Shown: positions 32,709 through 42,990, numbered from the stretch's first letter. The stretch is 64,000 nucleotides of DNA from Bacillus sp. SLBN-46 (GCF_031453555.1 NZ_JAVIZM010000001.1:1867001-1931000); one strand, 5' to 3'. Translations and numbers: made by a program. Notes: generated by a model from the sequence alone, not told the origin.

Positions 32709-33788
32709 GTGGATATTCGTATGAAATGGCTGTATCGGATTGGTTTTATACTCCTATTATTAATTGCCCTTTACGTTTTTCTTAAAATTAGATTTGTTTG
32801 GATGCCGGTTGTTAGGCTTGTCGTAATTATCATCTTACCTTTTCTTATAGCTGGGTTTATAACTTATCTTCTTCATCCTATTGTTGAAAAATTGCATGAA
32901 AAAGGATTCCACCGAGGGTTGGCTATTTTCTTAATTTATTTTATTTTTTTTGGAGGCATTGGTTTTGCTTTATATAAAGGTATTCCAGCTATCATTGACC
33001 AATTAAAAGATCTATCTGAAAGTGCACCGGTTTTTGCCGAACAGTATCGGAGTTGGATTGATGAGCTCCAAACCCATACAAGGGCATGGCCGGATGGGTT
33101 GCAAGCAAAAATAGATGACGGGATCAACACTTTTGAAAAGAAGATGGATTCTCTTTTAACTATTATTGTAAATGTCTTAATGGACTTCCTAAATTCAGCC
33201 CTACTTTTGATGATTATTCCGTTTATTGCTTTTTATATGTTAAAGGACTTTCCTTTGTTAAAAAGGACGGCATGGTATTTGACCCCTAAGAAATGGAGAA
33301 AAAAAGCCACTCTATTTTTAAGAGACGTTGACGAATCTCTCGGAAGTTATATTAGAGGACAGCTATTAGTTTGTGTGATTATTGGAAGCGTCTCTGCCCT
33401 GTTATTTTGGGTATTCCATCTAAGATATTCTTTGTTACTAGGACTTATCGTTGGTGCGACGAATGTGATTCCTTATTTTGGACCGATTATCGGGGCAATT
33501 CCAGCGGTCATTATTGCTGCAACTACCTCGGTTAAGTTGGTCATCGTTACGGTTGTTATTGTTTTTGGGTTGCAATTCCTTGAGGGAAATATCTTATCGC
33601 CGTATATCGTTGGAAAGAGTCTTCATATGCATCCATTATTAATCATGATAGCTTTGACATCTGGTGGTGAAATAGGGGGAATCTTAGGGTTAATCTTGGC
33701 TGTCCCCGTTCTTGTGGTATTGAAGGTAGGAATTATTCATGCGAAAAATCACTTTATAGAAGGCAAAGCAAATGATTCTTCTTCTTAA
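32709..33788 (+). CDS. yrrI: AI-2E family transporter (YrrI-like)
   Basis: A 359-residue polytopic membrane protein of the AI-2E (YdiK/PerM/UPF0118) family with about eight helices and the family signature GATNVIPYFGPIIGAIPA. Despite the name, substrates vary; some members are Na+/H+ antiporters, so no substrate is assigned. GTG 32709 is chosen, 7 bases after GAGGGAGG; ATG 32721 is an alternative. Followed by the alaS promoter. Confidence 0.88.
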   Translation: MDIRMKWLYRIGFILLLLIALYVFLKIRFVWMPVVRLVVIIILPFLIAGFITYLLHPIVEKLHEKGFHRGLAIFLIYFIFFGGIGFALYKGIPAIIDQLKDLSESAPVFAEQYRSWIDELQTHTRAWPDGLQAKIDDGINTFEKKMDSLLTIIVNVLMDFLNSALLLMIIPFIAFYMLKDFPLLKRTAWYLTPKKWRKKATLFLRDVDESLGSYIRGQLLVCVIIGSVSALLFWVFHLRYSLLLGLIVGATNVIPYFGPIIGAIPAVIIAATTSVKLVIVTVVIVFGLQFLEGNILSPYIVGKSLHMHPLLIMIALTSGGEIGGILGLILAVPVLVVLKVGIIHAKNHFIEGKANDSSS

Positions 33789-33801
33789 AGTGCTTGGCCA
33801 A

Positions 33802-33830
33802 TTGACAAACGTTTTTTTGGTGGATATAAT
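33802..33830 (+). promoter_or_regulatory. Sigma-A promoter of the alaS T-box transcript
   Basis: Consensus TTGACA (33802-33807), 17-base spacer, consensus TATAAT (33825-33830). Confidence 0.95.
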
Positions 33831-33836
33831 TCGTCA

Positions 33837-34098
33837 TATAGAATATGAATGAAAATGTTGAAGGGTCGAGTATGTTGTAGTCCATCTGTAACGCTTATTG
33901 CGCGGAAGAGAGGAGCTTTCAAGGCTGAAAGAAGCTCCAGATGAAGGATGACAGAACGCTAATCCGGAGTGCAGCTAACCACTGCCGTATACCTGCGTTA
34001 AAGGTTTTTTGAGAGATGGATACGGAATGTTTGTATTCATAATCAGGGTGGTACCGCGAGACTAAGCTCTCGTCCCTGTTTGGGATGAGGGCTTTTTT
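33837..34098 (+). promoter_or_regulatory. T-box riboswitch upstream of alaS (specifier GCT, alanine)
   Basis: Stem I AGTA is at 33869-33872, the specifier GCT (Ala) at 33958-33960 followed by A, the T-box core AGGGTGGTACCGCG at 34045-34058, and the terminator AAGCTCTCGTCCC (34064-34076)/GGGATGAGGGCTT (34082-34094) followed by T. The variable T-box base is T, complementary to A73 of tRNA-Ala, so specifier and discriminator agree. Confidence 0.96.
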
Positions 34099-34134
34099 GT
34101 ATGCTTTTTTTAAAAAATAAGGAGGTCAATACAT

Positions 34135-36771
34135 ATGAAAAACTTATCTGGTTCACAAATTCGCTCAATGTTTTTACAGTTTTTTAAAGAAGAAAAAGGA
34201 CACACCGTGGAGCCAAGCGCATCGCTTGTCCCTCATGATGATCCATCCTTGTTATGGATTAACAGTGGTGTCGCCACCCTAAAGAAATACTTTGATGGCC
34301 GTGTAGTGCCAGAAAACCCAAGAATCACTAATGCTCAAAAATCCATTCGGACAAATGACATTGAGAATGTTGGGAAAACTGCTCGACATCATACCTTCTT
34401 TGAAATGCTTGGTAACTTTTCAATTGGTGAGTACTTTAAAAATGAAGCAATTGAGTGGGCATGGGAGTTTTTAACGGACAAAAAATGGATGGGCTTTGAC
34501 CCAGAACTATTATCCGTTACCGTTCATCCTGAAGACAATGAAGCATATGAAATTTGGAATAAAACCATCGGCATTCCAGAGGAACGCATTATTCGACTGG
34601 AGGGGAACTTCTGGGATATTGGGGAAGGGCCTAGTGGACCGAATACTGAAATTTTCTATGACCGTGGTCCAAAGTATGGGGATGACCCAAATGATCCGGA
34701 ATTATATCCAGGTGGAGAAAACGATCGGTACCTGGAAGTATGGAACCTAGTGTTCTCCCAATTTAACCATAATCCTGATGGCACCTATACACCACTGCCA
34801 AAGAAAAATATTGATACAGGTATGGGTTTAGAACGGATGGCATCTGTTGTTCAAAATGTTCCAACCAACTTTGACACCGATCTATTTATCCCTATTATCC
34901 GTGCGACAGAGGAAATCTCTGGAGAGAAATATGGTGTGAATAAAGAGACGGATGTAGCATTTAAGGTTATTGCTGACCACATTCGTACGGTTGCATTTGC
35001 TGTCGGTGATGGTGCGCTTCCGTCAAATGAAGGACGGGGCTATGTACTACGTCGTTTGCTTCGCCGTGCTGTCCGCTATGCTAAGCAGATTAACATTAAT
35101 CGTCCATTTATGTTTGAACTAGTTCCAGTCGTAGGCGAAATCATGAACGATTTCTATCCAGAGGTAAAGGAAAAGACAGAATTCGTCCAAAAAGTGATTA
35201 AGAATGAAGAAGAACGTTTCCACGAAACCCTTCATGATGGTTTAACCATCCTAGCTAGTGTCATTAAAAAGGAAAAAGAAAAGGGCAGTGACACCATTTC
35301 TGGCGCGGATGTTTTCCGTCTATATGATACGTACGGTTTCCCAGTTGAGCTGACTGAGGAATATGCTGAAGAAGAAGGTATGAAGGTTGACCATGAAGGC
35401 TTTGAAGTAGAAATGGAGCAACAGCGTGACCGTGCACGTGCAGCTCGTCATGATGTTGATTCCATGCAGGTTCAGAGCGGTGTTCTTAGAGATGTGAAGG
35501 TAGAAAGTCAGTTTGTTGGCTATGATCAACTTGAATCAAGCTCAATAGTGGCAGCTATTGTGAAAAATGGTGAATTAATTGATCAAGCTTCAGCTGGAGA
35601 GGAAGTACAGGTTATTCTTGACGTGACGCCTTTTTATGCTGAAAGTGGTGGGCAAATTGCTGACCACGGCATGATGGAAGGTGAAGAGGTATCTTTATTT
35701 GTAAAAGACGTTCAAAAGGCACCGAATGGTCAAAACCTTCATCAAGTAGTGGTTAAAAGCGGTACGCTCAAAACGAACCAACAGGTGACTGCTAAGGTAG
35801 ATACAGACAACCGGGTGAAAATTATCAAAAATCATACAGCGACCCACTTGCTGCATCAAGCATTAAAGGATGTACTTGGGGAGCACGTTAACCAGGCAGG
35901 TTCCCTCGTTGAACCTGATCGTCTACGCTTTGATTTCTCACACTTTGGTCAAATTAAACCAGAAGAGTTAGAGCAAATTGAAAAAATCGTCAACGAAAAA
36001 ATTTGGAGAAATATTGAAGTAAACATCAGCTTAAAACCGATTGCTGAAGCAAAAGCAATGGGTGCTATGGCTCTTTTCGGTGAGAAGTATGGTAATATTG
36101 TTCGTGTGGTACAGGTTGGAGACTATAGCTTAGAGTTATGTGGTGGCTGCCATGTTCCAAATACATCTGTTATTGGTTTGTTCAAAATTGTTTCAGAAGG
36201 CGGAATTGGCGCTGGGACACGAAGAATTGAGGCTGTAACAGGTGAGGCTGCTTATAAATCATTAAATGATCAAGTGGGCTTATTAAAAGAAGCGGCAGAT
36301 AAATTAAAATCAAATCCAAAGGATATCGTCACACGTATCGATAGTCTGATGAGCGAAATGAAACAGCTTCAACGTGAAAATGAATCACTTGCAGCTAAAC
36401 TTGGAAATATTGAAGCAGGTAACCTGGTTTCCCAAGCAAAAGAAATTGACGGAGTAACCGTCCTAGTTGCAAAGGTACAAGCTGCTGATATGAATAACTT
36501 AAGAAATATGGCTGATGACTTAAGGCAAAAACTGGGCTCTGTGGTACTAGTACTAGGAAGTGTTCACGAAGGCAAAGTAAACCTTATCGCAGCAGTTACA
36601 AAGGATTTAATCGATAAAGGCTACCATGCTGGGAAACTGGTTAAAGAAGTTGCTACACGCTGTGGCGGAGGTGGCGGAGGCCGTCCAGATATGGCTCAAG
36701 CTGGAGGAAAAGATCCTGAAAAACTAGATTCTGCACTTCAATTCGTTGAAGAATGGGTAAAATCGGTTTGA
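34135..36771 (+). CDS. alaS: Alanyl-tRNA synthetase
   Basis: AlaRS of 878 residues, full length. The class II catalytic domain is N-terminal ([34 protein letters not shown]). The editing domain has the zinc-binding [11 protein letters not shown] and CGGCH motifs, and the DHHA1/C-Ala domain ends with the glycine-rich [20 protein letters not shown] 34135 follows AAGGAGG. Expression is governed by the T-box leader upstream. Confidence 0.98.
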   Translation: MKNLSGSQIRSMFLQFFKEEKGHTVEPSASLVPHDDPSLLWINSGVATLKKYFDGRVVPENPRITNAQKSIRTNDIENVGKTARHHTFFEMLGNFSIGEYFKNEAIEWAWEFLTDKKWMGFDPELLSVTVHPEDNEAYEIWNKTIGIPEERIIRLEGNFWDIGEGPSGPNTEIFYDRGPKYGDDPNDPELYPGGENDRYLEVWNLVFSQFNHNPDGTYTPLPKKNIDTGMGLERMASVVQNVPTNFDTDLFIPIIRATEEISGEKYGVNKETDVAFKVIADHIRTVAFAVGDGALPSNEGRGYVLRRLLRRAVRYAKQININRPFMFELVPVVGEIMNDFYPEVKEKTEFVQKVIKNEEERFHETLHDGLTILASVIKKEKEKGSDTISGADVFRLYDTYGFPVELTEEYAEEEGMKVDHEGFEVEMEQQRDRARAARHDVDSMQVQSGVLRDVKVESQFVGYDQLESSSIVAAIVKNGELIDQASAGEEVQVILDVTPFYAESGGQIADHGMMEGEEVSLFVKDVQKAPNGQNLHQVVVKSGTLKTNQQVTAKVDTDNRVKIIKNHTATHLLHQALKDVLGEHVNQAGSLVEPDRLRFDFSHFGQIKPEELEQIEKIVNEKIWRNIEVNISLKPIAEAKAMGAMALFGEKYGNIVRVVQVGDYSLELCGGCHVPNTSVIGLFKIVSEGGIGAGTRRIEAVTGEAAYKSLNDQVGLLKEAADKLKSNPKDIVTRIDSLMSEMKQLQRENESLAAKLGNIEAGNLVSQAKEIDGVTVLVAKVQAADMNNLRNMADDLRQKLGSVVLVLGSVHEGKVNLIAAVTKDLIDKGYHAGKLVKEVATRCGGGGGGRPDMAQAGGKDPEKLDSALQFVEEWVKSV

Positions 36772-36846
36772 TAATAGGACAAAGTAGTGTAAAATGTAGG
36801 TAATTAGTACAATTCTCTCGTCTATAATAAATGCGAGGTGCGTGAA

Positions 36847-37116
36847 ATGAGTTCATTTGACAAAACGATGAGATTTAATTTTCCTGAAGAGCCCTTTGAA
36901 CATGACGTAAATGACGTTCTTTTACAAGTGTATGAAGCATTGCAGGAAAAAGGATATAATCCGATAAATCAAATAGTCGGCTACCTATTATCAGGAGATC
37001 CAGCCTATATACCACGTCATCGAGATGCCCGTAACATTATCCGCAAGCTTGAACGGGACGAAATAATTGAAGAATTAGTCAAATCCTATCTAAAACAACA
37101 ACGAGAGGTTAAGTAA
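36847..37116 (+). CDS. yrzL: IreB-family regulatory phosphoprotein (YrzL)
   Basis: An 89-residue DUF965/IreB protein. In Enterococcus, IreB is phosphorylated by the PASTA kinase IreK and affects cephalosporin resistance. The conserved core, with [20 protein letters not shown] and the [13 protein letters not shown] helix, is intact. ATG 36847 lies 6 bases after GCGAGGTG. Its stop overlaps the ruvX start by one base, so the two are coupled. Confidence 0.93.
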   Translation: MSSFDKTMRFNFPEEPFEHDVNDVLLQVYEALQEKGYNPINQIVGYLLSGDPAYIPRHRDARNIIRKLERDEIIEELVKSYLKQQREVK

Positions 37117-37532
37117 TGCGCGTATTGGGTTTAGATGTAGGATCTAAGACAGTTGGTATTGCCCTAAGTGATGAAATGGGGTGGACCGCACAGGGTCTTA
37201 AAACACTCAAAATCAATGAAGAAAGACAAGAGTTTGGTTTTGAGGAAATTGGTCAAATAATAAAAGAGTACCAGGTGGATACAGTTGTCATTGGCTTACC
37301 CAAAAATATGAACGGGACGATTGGACCACGCGGTGAAGCCAGTCAGCAATATGCGAATGAAGTGGAGAGCAGATTTGCTGTGCCAACTGTATTATGGGAC
37401 GAGCGTTTGACAACAATGGCTGCTGAACGTGTATTGCTTGAAGCAGATGTAAGTCGCAAAAAGCGAAAGAAAGTTATCGATAAGATGGCCGCAATGATGA
37501 TTCTACAAGGTTATCTTGATAGCAAAAATTAA
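37116..37532 (+). CDS. ruvX: RuvX/YqgF-type putative Holliday junction resolvase
   Basis: A 138-residue RNase H-fold protein of the YqgF family. The N-terminal [19 protein letters not shown] carries the first metal-binding aspartate, and [11 protein letters not shown] and WDERLTT the later acidic residues. Family members act in pre-16S rRNA 5' processing in E. coli or as junction nucleases; which applies here is not known. Sits in the alaS-yrzL-ruvX-yrzB run. Confidence 0.94.
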   Translation: MRVLGLDVGSKTVGIALSDEMGWTAQGLKTLKINEERQEFGFEEIGQIIKEYQVDTVVIGLPKNMNGTIGPRGEASQQYANEVESRFAVPTVLWDERLTTMAAERVLLEADVSRKKRKKVIDKMAAMMILQGYLDSKN

Positions 37533-37545
37533 TGAGGTGAATGAA

Positions 37546-37848
37546 ATGGAACACAACCATGAGCATGAAGAAGATCGTTTTATTACATTAGTAGATGAAA
37601 ATGGCGACGAACAACTTTTTGAAATACTTTTCACATTCGATTCAGATGAATTTGAAAGGTCATATGTATTCTTTTATCCAGTAGGGGCGAATGAGGATGA
37701 CGAAGAAGAAGTCGATATCCTAACATATGCTTATATCCCAACAGAAGATGGCGGTTTCGGCGAACTAATGGAAATCGAAACGGATGAAGAATGGGATATG
37801 GTTGAAGAAGTATTCAATACCTTCAACGAGGACCAAGAAGAAGAATAA
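37546..37848 (+). CDS. yrzB: DUF1292 acidic protein (YrzB)
   Basis: A 100-residue, very acidic protein (about one third Asp/Glu) of the DUF1292 family; function unknown. Core block [21 protein letters not shown]-terminal His-rich [10 protein letters not shown], acidic C-terminus. ATG 37546 follows GAGGTGA by 5 bases; an in-frame upstream start would overlap ruvX. Ends at a terminator that closes the alaS unit's downstream genes. Confidence 0.92.
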   Translation: MEHNHEHEEDRFITLVDENGDEQLFEILFTFDSDEFERSYVFFYPVGANEDDEEEVDILTYAYIPTEDGGFGELMEIETDEEWDMVEEVFNTFNEDQEEE

Positions 37849-37860
37849 ATAAACGATGAA

Positions 37861-37897
37861 AAAGAACCGGCCATAAAAAAGGGCTGGTTCTTTTTCT
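37861..37897 (+). terminator. Intrinsic terminator after yrzB
   Basis: AAAGAACCGGCC (37861-37872) and GGCTGGTTCTTT (37882-37893), one G-U wobble, then T residues. Confidence 0.9.
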
Positions 37898-37985
37898 GTA
37901 TTTTTCAGGATAAATTTGACAAATTAATTGATAAATTGACATTTTTCTTACTATATGCTCAAATTATTACGAAAGGGGGAAAAGA

Positions 37986-39122
37986 ATGACAACTGATCAA
38001 AAAGACCCGAAGAAAGATTTGGTACGGGAAAAAATGCTTGAACACCACCGTGAAGCAAAAGTAGTTAGAAAAATTGTCATGGTGATCTCAATCTTATTGC
38101 TATTATTAATTGTTGTTATCGGCGGTGGAGGATATCTTTACATACAGTCAGCATTAAAGCCTGTTGACTCTGATAGTAAGAAACAAAAAACAGTTGAAAT
38201 TCCAATTGGTTCATCTGTAACAGGTATTGCAGAAAAGTTAGAAGCAAATGGAATTATAAAAAATGCGAAGGTATTTAAATATTATGTAAAGCTTAAAAAC
38301 GAAGGCGGTTTTATGGCAGGGGAATACCAACTGAGTCCTTCTATGGATGTAGCTGAAATTGTCAGCCGATTAAAAACTGGAAAGGTGCTGGCGAAGGCTA
38401 GTTTTAAAATCACCATTCCAGAAGGGAAGCAACTAACAGAAATTGCTGCAATCATGGCGAAAGCAACCAATCAAAAGGAAGCAGATGTTCTTACTAAATT
38501 AAATGATAAAGAATTTATCAAACTGTTAATGGAGAAATACCCAGATTTATTAACAGATGAAATCTTAGATTCGAAAATAAAGTATCCGCTTGAAGGATAT
38601 TTATTTCCTGCTACCTATCCTTTTTATAAACCGAATCCTACAGTGGAAGAAATGGTTACGGCCATGCTGGATAAAACAAGATCGATTGTCTCTTCCTATA
38701 CGGAAGAAAGTGAAAAAGCGAAGCTATCTGTTCATAAACTACTTACAATGGCCTCATTAGTTGAAGAGGAAGCGACTGAAAAAACAGAACGTAAAAGAAT
38801 TGCTAGTGTTTTCTATAACCGTATCGAGAAGGATATGAAATTGCAAACCGATCCTACGGTATTATACGCACAAGGAAAGCATAAAGAACGGGTCTTATAT
38901 GAGGATTTGGAAGTGAACTCTCCTTATAATACCTACAAACATACAGGACTCCCGCCTGGACCAATCGCAAATGCTGGAAAAATGTCCATTGAAGCTGCAC
39001 TCGAGCCGGAGAAAACAGACTTTTATTATTTCTTGGCTGCTGAGGATGGAAGCATATACTATTCAAAGACATTAGAAGAGCATAATAAGTTAAAAGCAAA
39101 GTATATTTCCAATAAAAAATAG
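37986..39122 (+). CDS. mltG: Endolytic murein transglycosylase MltG
   Basis: MltG (YrrL) cleaves nascent glycan strands in the membrane and sets their length. The 378-residue product has a basic cytoplasmic start, one membrane helix (about 29-53), a LysM-like segment and the YceG catalytic domain with the essential glutamate in SLVEEEAT and the conserved LQTDPTVLYA and YNTYKHTGLPPGPIANAG blocks. ATG 37986 follows AAAGGGGG. Followed by a weak hairpin terminator. Confidence 0.96.
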   Translation: MTTDQKDPKKDLVREKMLEHHREAKVVRKIVMVISILLLLLIVVIGGGGYLYIQSALKPVDSDSKKQKTVEIPIGSSVTGIAEKLEANGIIKNAKVFKYYVKLKNEGGFMAGEYQLSPSMDVAEIVSRLKTGKVLAKASFKITIPEGKQLTEIAAIMAKATNQKEADVLTKLNDKEFIKLLMEKYPDLLTDEILDSKIKYPLEGYLFPATYPFYKPNPTVEEMVTAMLDKTRSIVSSYTEESEKAKLSVHKLLTMASLVEEEATEKTERKRIASVFYNRIEKDMKLQTDPTVLYAQGKHKERVLYEDLEVNSPYNTYKHTGLPPGPIANAGKMSIEAALEPEKTDFYYFLAAEDGSIYYSKTLEEHNKLKAKYISNKK

Positions 39123-39133
39123 TGTATTAATTT

Positions 39134-39160
39134 GGGGGAAGCATTAGCATTCCCCCTACT
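39134..39160 (+). terminator. Hairpin after mltG
   Basis: GGGGGAA (39134-39140) and TTCCCCC (39150-39156) with an inner GC pair. The T tract is interrupted (TACTTTTG), so termination may be partial. Confidence 0.65.
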
Positions 39161-39161
39161 T

Positions 39162-39190
39162 TTGTGATAAAATAGTTCAAGTGTTTTAAT
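39162..39190 (+). promoter_or_regulatory. Sigma-A-like promoter for the candidate RNA at 39197
   Basis: TTGTGA (39162-39167), 17-base spacer, TTTAAT (39185-39190). The predicted start, 39196-39198, coincides with the 5' arm of the structured RNA. Confidence 0.65.
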
Positions 39191-39196
39191 ACGTAC

Positions 39197-39303
39197 TCTA
39201 TAGCGTAACTCACAGTAAGGTAATTTGCGGCAGTATTGCCATAAAACGTCCTGAGTCAAATTTACTAACTTATGACGTCCGTGCCTGTGAACGCTATTTT
39301 TTC
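39197..39303 (+). ncRNA. Candidate structured RNA (sRNA or attenuating leader) upstream of trmR
   Basis: Helix P1 is ATAGCGT (39200-39206)/ACGCTAT (39291-39297), followed directly by a T run to 39302. P2 is CACAG (39211-39215)/CTGTG (39285-39289). Inside are hairpin P3, GGCA-GTAT-TGCC (39229-39240), and P4, ACGTC (39246-39250)/GACGT (39274-39278). I do not recognise it as a known riboswitch or sRNA family. It may be a stand-alone RNA of about 105 bases or a leader that controls the trmR operon. Confidence 0.55.
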
Positions 39304-39383
39304 ATGTCTAAAGAAGAATAATTATAGATAAACTAAAAGTATTTTACTTTGCAATAAATGCTTTTAAAGAGAGGTGACGCAGC

Positions 39384-40034
39384 TTGTTAGATGCGAAGCT
39401 GCATTCATATATTGAAGGTCTTATTTTAGAGCGTAATCCATTGTTAACAGAAATGGAGTTCTATGCTCGTGAACATAATGTACCAATTATGGAACTAGAA
39501 GGTATTGAAACGATGCTTCAATTACTTCGAATTCAGGGAACAAAAAAAATACTTGAAGTTGGGACAGCAATAGGATATTCCGCAATAAGAATGGCAGAAG
39601 CGCTTCCTGGTGCTGAAATAGTTACGATTGAGCGGGATGACGAACGAGCACAAGTAGCTGTCGAATTTATTGAGCGCTCAGCTTACAAAGAACGGATTAC
39701 CTTAATTAAAGGTGATGCGTTAGAGGTTGAAGAACAGATAAGTGGACATGCTCCATTTGATGCCATTTTTATTGATGCAGCGAAGGGCCAATATAAAAAA
39801 TTTTTTGAAATGTATTCGAGCTATCTTAGTTCGGATGGAATGATTATTACTGATAATGTCCTTTTTAAAGGTTTAGTAGCTGAACCGGAAATTGAATCAA
39901 AGAGGATTCGGAATCTTGTTAAAAAGATTGATGATTTTAACAAATGGTTAATGAAGCATCCAGATTATATTTCCGTTATTCTTCCTGTGGGAGACGGGGT
40001 TGCCATTAGCAAAAGAAGAGGTGAGAGCAAATGA
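39384..40034 (+). CDS. trmR: tRNA 5-hydroxyuridine methyltransferase TrmR
   Basis: A 216-residue SAM-dependent O-methyltransferase (YrrM family) that converts 5-hydroxyuridine-34 to 5-methoxyuridine in tRNA. The SAM motif is EVGTAIGYSAIRMAEALP, with the acidic post-motif IERDDERA and the metal-site FIDAAKGQY. TTG 39384 is the start, 6 bases after GAGGTGA. It overlaps the next gene by 4 bases; yrrN and yrrO supply the hydroxylated substrate, so the operon completes mo5U34. Confidence 0.92.
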   Translation: MLDAKLHSYIEGLILERNPLLTEMEFYAREHNVPIMELEGIETMLQLLRIQGTKKILEVGTAIGYSAIRMAEALPGAEIVTIERDDERAQVAVEFIERSAYKERITLIKGDALEVEEQISGHAPFDAIFIDAAKGQYKKFFEMYSSYLSSDGMIITDNVLFKGLVAEPEIESKRIRNLVKKIDDFNKWLMKHPDYISVILPVGDGVAISKRRGESK

Positions 40035-40960
40035 AGAAACCAGAATTGCTTGTAACACCAATAACAGTCAACGATATTTTGCCATTAGCAAAAGCTGGTG
40101 CAGATGCGTTTGTTGTTGGTGAACAAAGATATGGATTAAGACTTGCAGGTGAATTTAATCGTGATGATGTCCAAAAGGCGATTGAACTTGCTCATAGCAA
40201 GGGGAAAAAGGTCTATGTTGCAATGAATGCTATTTTTCACAATGAAAAAATAGATGAGTTGAGCGATTATATTCAATTTGTTGCAAACGTCAAAGCGGAT
40301 GCCATTATTTTTGGTGATCCTGCTGTTTTAATGACTGTAAGAGAAGTGGCTCCGGAAATGAAGCTACACTGGGGTACAGAAACGACAGGAACGAACTGGT
40401 ACACATGTAACTATTGGGGTAAGAAGGGTGCTAAAAGAGCTGTTCTTGCACGTGAAATCAATATGGATGCTATCGTTGAAACGAAGGAAAATGCAGAGGT
40501 AGAAATTGAAGTGCAGGTTCATGGAATGAGTTGTATGTTCCAATCCAAGCGTTCACTTCTTGGTAATTACTATGAATACCAAGGGAAAGTCATGGAAATC
40601 GAAAACCGTAAGATGCAAAAAAATATGTTCTTGCACGATAAAGAGCGTGAGAACAAATACCCGATTTTTGAAGATGAAAATGGAACACATATTATGAGTC
40701 CTAATGATATCTGTATCATTGACGAACTTCAAGAAATGTTAGAAGCTGGTGTCGATTCGTTTAAAATTGATGGAATCTTAAAAAGCCCAGAATATATTCT
40801 TGCGGTTACTAAAGCCTATCGTGAGGCAATTGATTTATTTGTTGAAGATCCTGATGCCTATGAGGATAAAAAGGATGAGCTGTTAGCTTCATTGGAAGAG
40901 ATTCAGCCTGCTAACCGTCCGTTAGACACAGGGTTCTACTTTAAAGAAACGGTATACTAA
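40031..40960 (+). CDS. yrrN: U32-family tRNA hydroxylation protein P1 (YrrN)
   Basis: A 309-residue peptidase U32 family protein. In B. subtilis YrrN and YrrO (TrhP1/TrhP2) together are needed for prephenate-dependent 5-hydroxylation of tRNA U34. Seen are the ELLVTPITVNDILPLAKAGA start, the HWGTETTGTNW block and the HGMSCMFQSKRSLLGNYY segment corresponding to the U32 cysteine signature; this copy has fewer cysteines than its neighbour YrrO. ATG 40031 overlaps the trmR stop. Confidence 0.92.
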   Translation: MKKPELLVTPITVNDILPLAKAGADAFVVGEQRYGLRLAGEFNRDDVQKAIELAHSKGKKVYVAMNAIFHNEKIDELSDYIQFVANVKADAIIFGDPAVLMTVREVAPEMKLHWGTETTGTNWYTCNYWGKKGAKRAVLAREINMDAIVETKENAEVEIEVQVHGMSCMFQSKRSLLGNYYEYQGKVMEIENRKMQKNMFLHDKERENKYPIFEDENGTHIMSPNDICIIDELQEMLEAGVDSFKIDGILKSPEYILAVTKAYREAIDLFVEDPDAYEDKKDELLASLEEIQPANRPLDTGFYFKETVY

Positions 40961-40975
40961 GGGAGGAGTTCATCT

Positions 40976-42247
40976 GTGAATACAGTTAAAGATAATATTT
41001 CTGAAATTATCGATGGAAAACGTGTCATTGTGAAGAAGCCAGAACTCCTTGCTCCAGCTGGTAATCTCGAAAAATTAAAGATTGCCGTTCAATATGGTGC
41101 GGATGCTGTTTTTATCGGAGGTCAAGAGTATGGTCTTCGTTCAAATGCTGATAACTTTACATTTGAAGAAATGAAGGAAGGCGTAGAGTTCGCCAAACGT
41201 TTCGGTGCGAAAATTTATGTTACAACAAACATTTTTGCTCACAATGAAAATATTGATGGCTTAGAGGAATACATCCTAAGTCTAAAAGAGACAGGCATTG
41301 CAGGAATTATTGTTGCTGACCCGCTTATTATTGAAACTTGTCAGCGACTAGCACCGGAAATTGAAATTCATATAAGTACACAGCAGTCACTTTCGAACTG
41401 GAAAGCTGCACAGTTTTGGAAAGAAGCCGGGGCTGAGCGTGTCGTATTAGCTCGTGAAGTAAGTGCGGAGGAAATCAGAGAAATGAAGGAGAAGGTCGAT
41501 GTTGAGATCGAAACCTTTATTCATGGAGCTATGTGTATTGCTTATTCCGGCAGATGCACATTAAGTAACCATATGACTGCAAGGGACTCAAACCGTGGTG
41601 GTTGCTGTCAGTCATGCCGCTGGGATTATGACCTTTACCAGTTAGAAGGAAACGACCAAGAAGCAGCGCTATTTGAAGAGGGAGATGCTCCTTTTGCAAT
41701 GAGTCCAAAAGACTTAAATTTAATTCAAGCGATCCCACAGATGATTGAACTTGGAATCGACAGCTTGAAAATCGAAGGTCGTATGAAATCCATTCACTAT
41801 ATTGCGACAGTGGTTAGTGTGTATCGAAAAGTGATTGATGCGTATTGCGCGGACCCTGAGAACTTTGTTATTCAGAGAGAATGGCTAGAAGAACTGGACA
41901 AATGTGCTAACCGTGAAACAGCTCCTGCGTTTTTTGAAGGTGTTCCAGGGTATAAAGAGCAAATGTTTGGTAATCATAGCAAGAAGACAAAGTTTGAGTT
42001 TGTCGGTCTTGTGTTGGATTATAATCCAGAAACACAAATCGTTACATTACAACAAAGAAATCATTTTAAACCGGGCGAAGAAGTAGAGTTCTTCGGACCG
42101 GAAATTCAAAACTTTACTCATGTGATTGAAAAAATTTGGGATGAAAAAGGTAATGAACTGGATGCAGCTAGACATCCGCTTCAAATTGTACAATTTAAAT
42201 TGGACAAACCGGTATACCCTAACAACATGATGCGAAAGGAGAACTAG
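40976..42247 (+). CDS. yrrO: U32-family tRNA hydroxylation protein P2 (YrrO)
   Basis: The 423-residue larger U32 partner. It has the signature [10 protein letters not shown]...[14 protein letters not shown] and the cluster [10 protein letters not shown], cysteines likely to hold an Fe-S cluster, and the extra C-terminal domain missing from YrrN. GTG 40976 lies after GGAGGAG. Co-transcribed with trmR, yrrN and udk (1-base gap), so tRNA hydroxylation and uridine salvage share a transcript. Confidence 0.93.
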   Translation: MNTVKDNISEIIDGKRVIVKKPELLAPAGNLEKLKIAVQYGADAVFIGGQEYGLRSNADNFTFEEMKEGVEFAKRFGAKIYVTTNIFAHNENIDGLEEYILSLKETGIAGIIVADPLIIETCQRLAPEIEIHISTQQSLSNWKAAQFWKEAGAERVVLAREVSAEEIREMKEKVDVEIETFIHGAMCIAYSGRCTLSNHMTARDSNRGGCCQSCRWDYDLYQLEGNDQEAALFEEGDAPFAMSPKDLNLIQAIPQMIELGIDSLKIEGRMKSIHYIATVVSVYRKVIDAYCADPENFVIQREWLEELDKCANRETAPAFFEGVPGYKEQMFGNHSKKTKFEFVGLVLDYNPETQIVTLQQRNHFKPGEEVEFFGPEIQNFTHVIEKIWDEKGNELDAARHPLQIVQFKLDKPVYPNNMMRKEN

Positions 42248-42248
42248 C

Positions 42249-42884
42249 ATGACGCGCAAGCCAGTTGTTATTGGTGTAACCGGCGGCTCCGGCTCCGGAA
42301 AAACCAGTGTAACAAAATCTATTTATGAAAGTTTAAAAGATCATTCCATATTAGTTCTTGAACAGGATTATTATTATAAGGATCAAAGTGACCTGCCATT
42401 TGAAGAACGATTAAAAACTAACTATGATCACCCACTTGCTTTTGATAATGACTTACTTATTGAACATATTGAACAGCTGCTAAGGTATGAACAGATTGAA
42501 AAACCAGTATATGATTATTCCATTCATACCCGTTCAGATAAAGTCATTCCTGTTGAGCCAAAGGATGTAATCATTTTAGAGGGAATCCTCGTACTTGAGG
42601 ATGAGCGTCTTCGGGATTTAATGGATATTAAACTATATGTTGATACTGATGCGGATTTACGAATAATCCGCCGACTTACTCGTGATATAAGTGAGCGTGG
42701 ACGTACGTTTGATTCAGTTATCGATCAATATTTAAATGTGGTTCGTCCTATGCATAATCAATTTATTGAGCCAACTAAGCGTTATGCAGATGTCATCATT
42801 CCAGAAGGCGGACACAACCATGTTGCCATCGATATAATGGTCACAAAAATTCAAACAATTCTTGAACAAAAGTCAATTTTATGA
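42249..42884 (+). CDS. udk: Uridine kinase
   Basis: Udk phosphorylates uridine and cytidine in pyrimidine salvage. The 211-residue product has the P-loop [13 protein letters not shown], the [14 protein letters not shown] substrate block and [17 protein letters not shown] lid helix. Start ATG 42249 is one base after the yrrO stop and has AAAGGAG within the yrrO coding end. Followed by a GC hairpin (42936-42961) lacking a T tract. Confidence 0.97.
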   Translation: MTRKPVVIGVTGGSGSGKTSVTKSIYESLKDHSILVLEQDYYYKDQSDLPFEERLKTNYDHPLAFDNDLLIEHIEQLLRYEQIEKPVYDYSIHTRSDKVIPVEPKDVIILEGILVLEDERLRDLMDIKLYVDTDADLRIIRRLTRDISERGRTFDSVIDQYLNVVRPMHNQFIEPTKRYADVIIPEGGHNHVAIDIMVTKIQTILEQKSIL

Positions 42885-42935
42885 AACAATAGCAAAAGAA
42901 CTATCTAAAAATCCGTTTGGATAAATATCTTTTAT

Positions 42936-42961
42936 GCGCGCCCTTACTAAAAAGGACGCGC
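42936..42961 (+). repeat. GC-rich hairpin after udk
   Basis: GCGCGCCCTT (42936-42945) pairs with AAGGACGCGC (42952-42961) with one mismatch. No T run follows, so it is not a standard terminator; it may stabilise the mRNA end or work with a factor. Confidence 0.5.
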
Positions 42962-42968
42962 TGCTATG

Positions 42969-42990
42969 TATTATGCCGATTGGCATAATA
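42969..42990. promoter_or_regulatory. 22-bp palindrome upstream of greA
   Basis: TATTATGCC (42969-42977) and GGCATAATA (42982-42990) form a perfect 9-bp inverted repeat around GATT, 60 bases before the greA start. The size and symmetry suit an operator for a dimeric regulator; the regulator is unknown. Confidence 0.45.
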
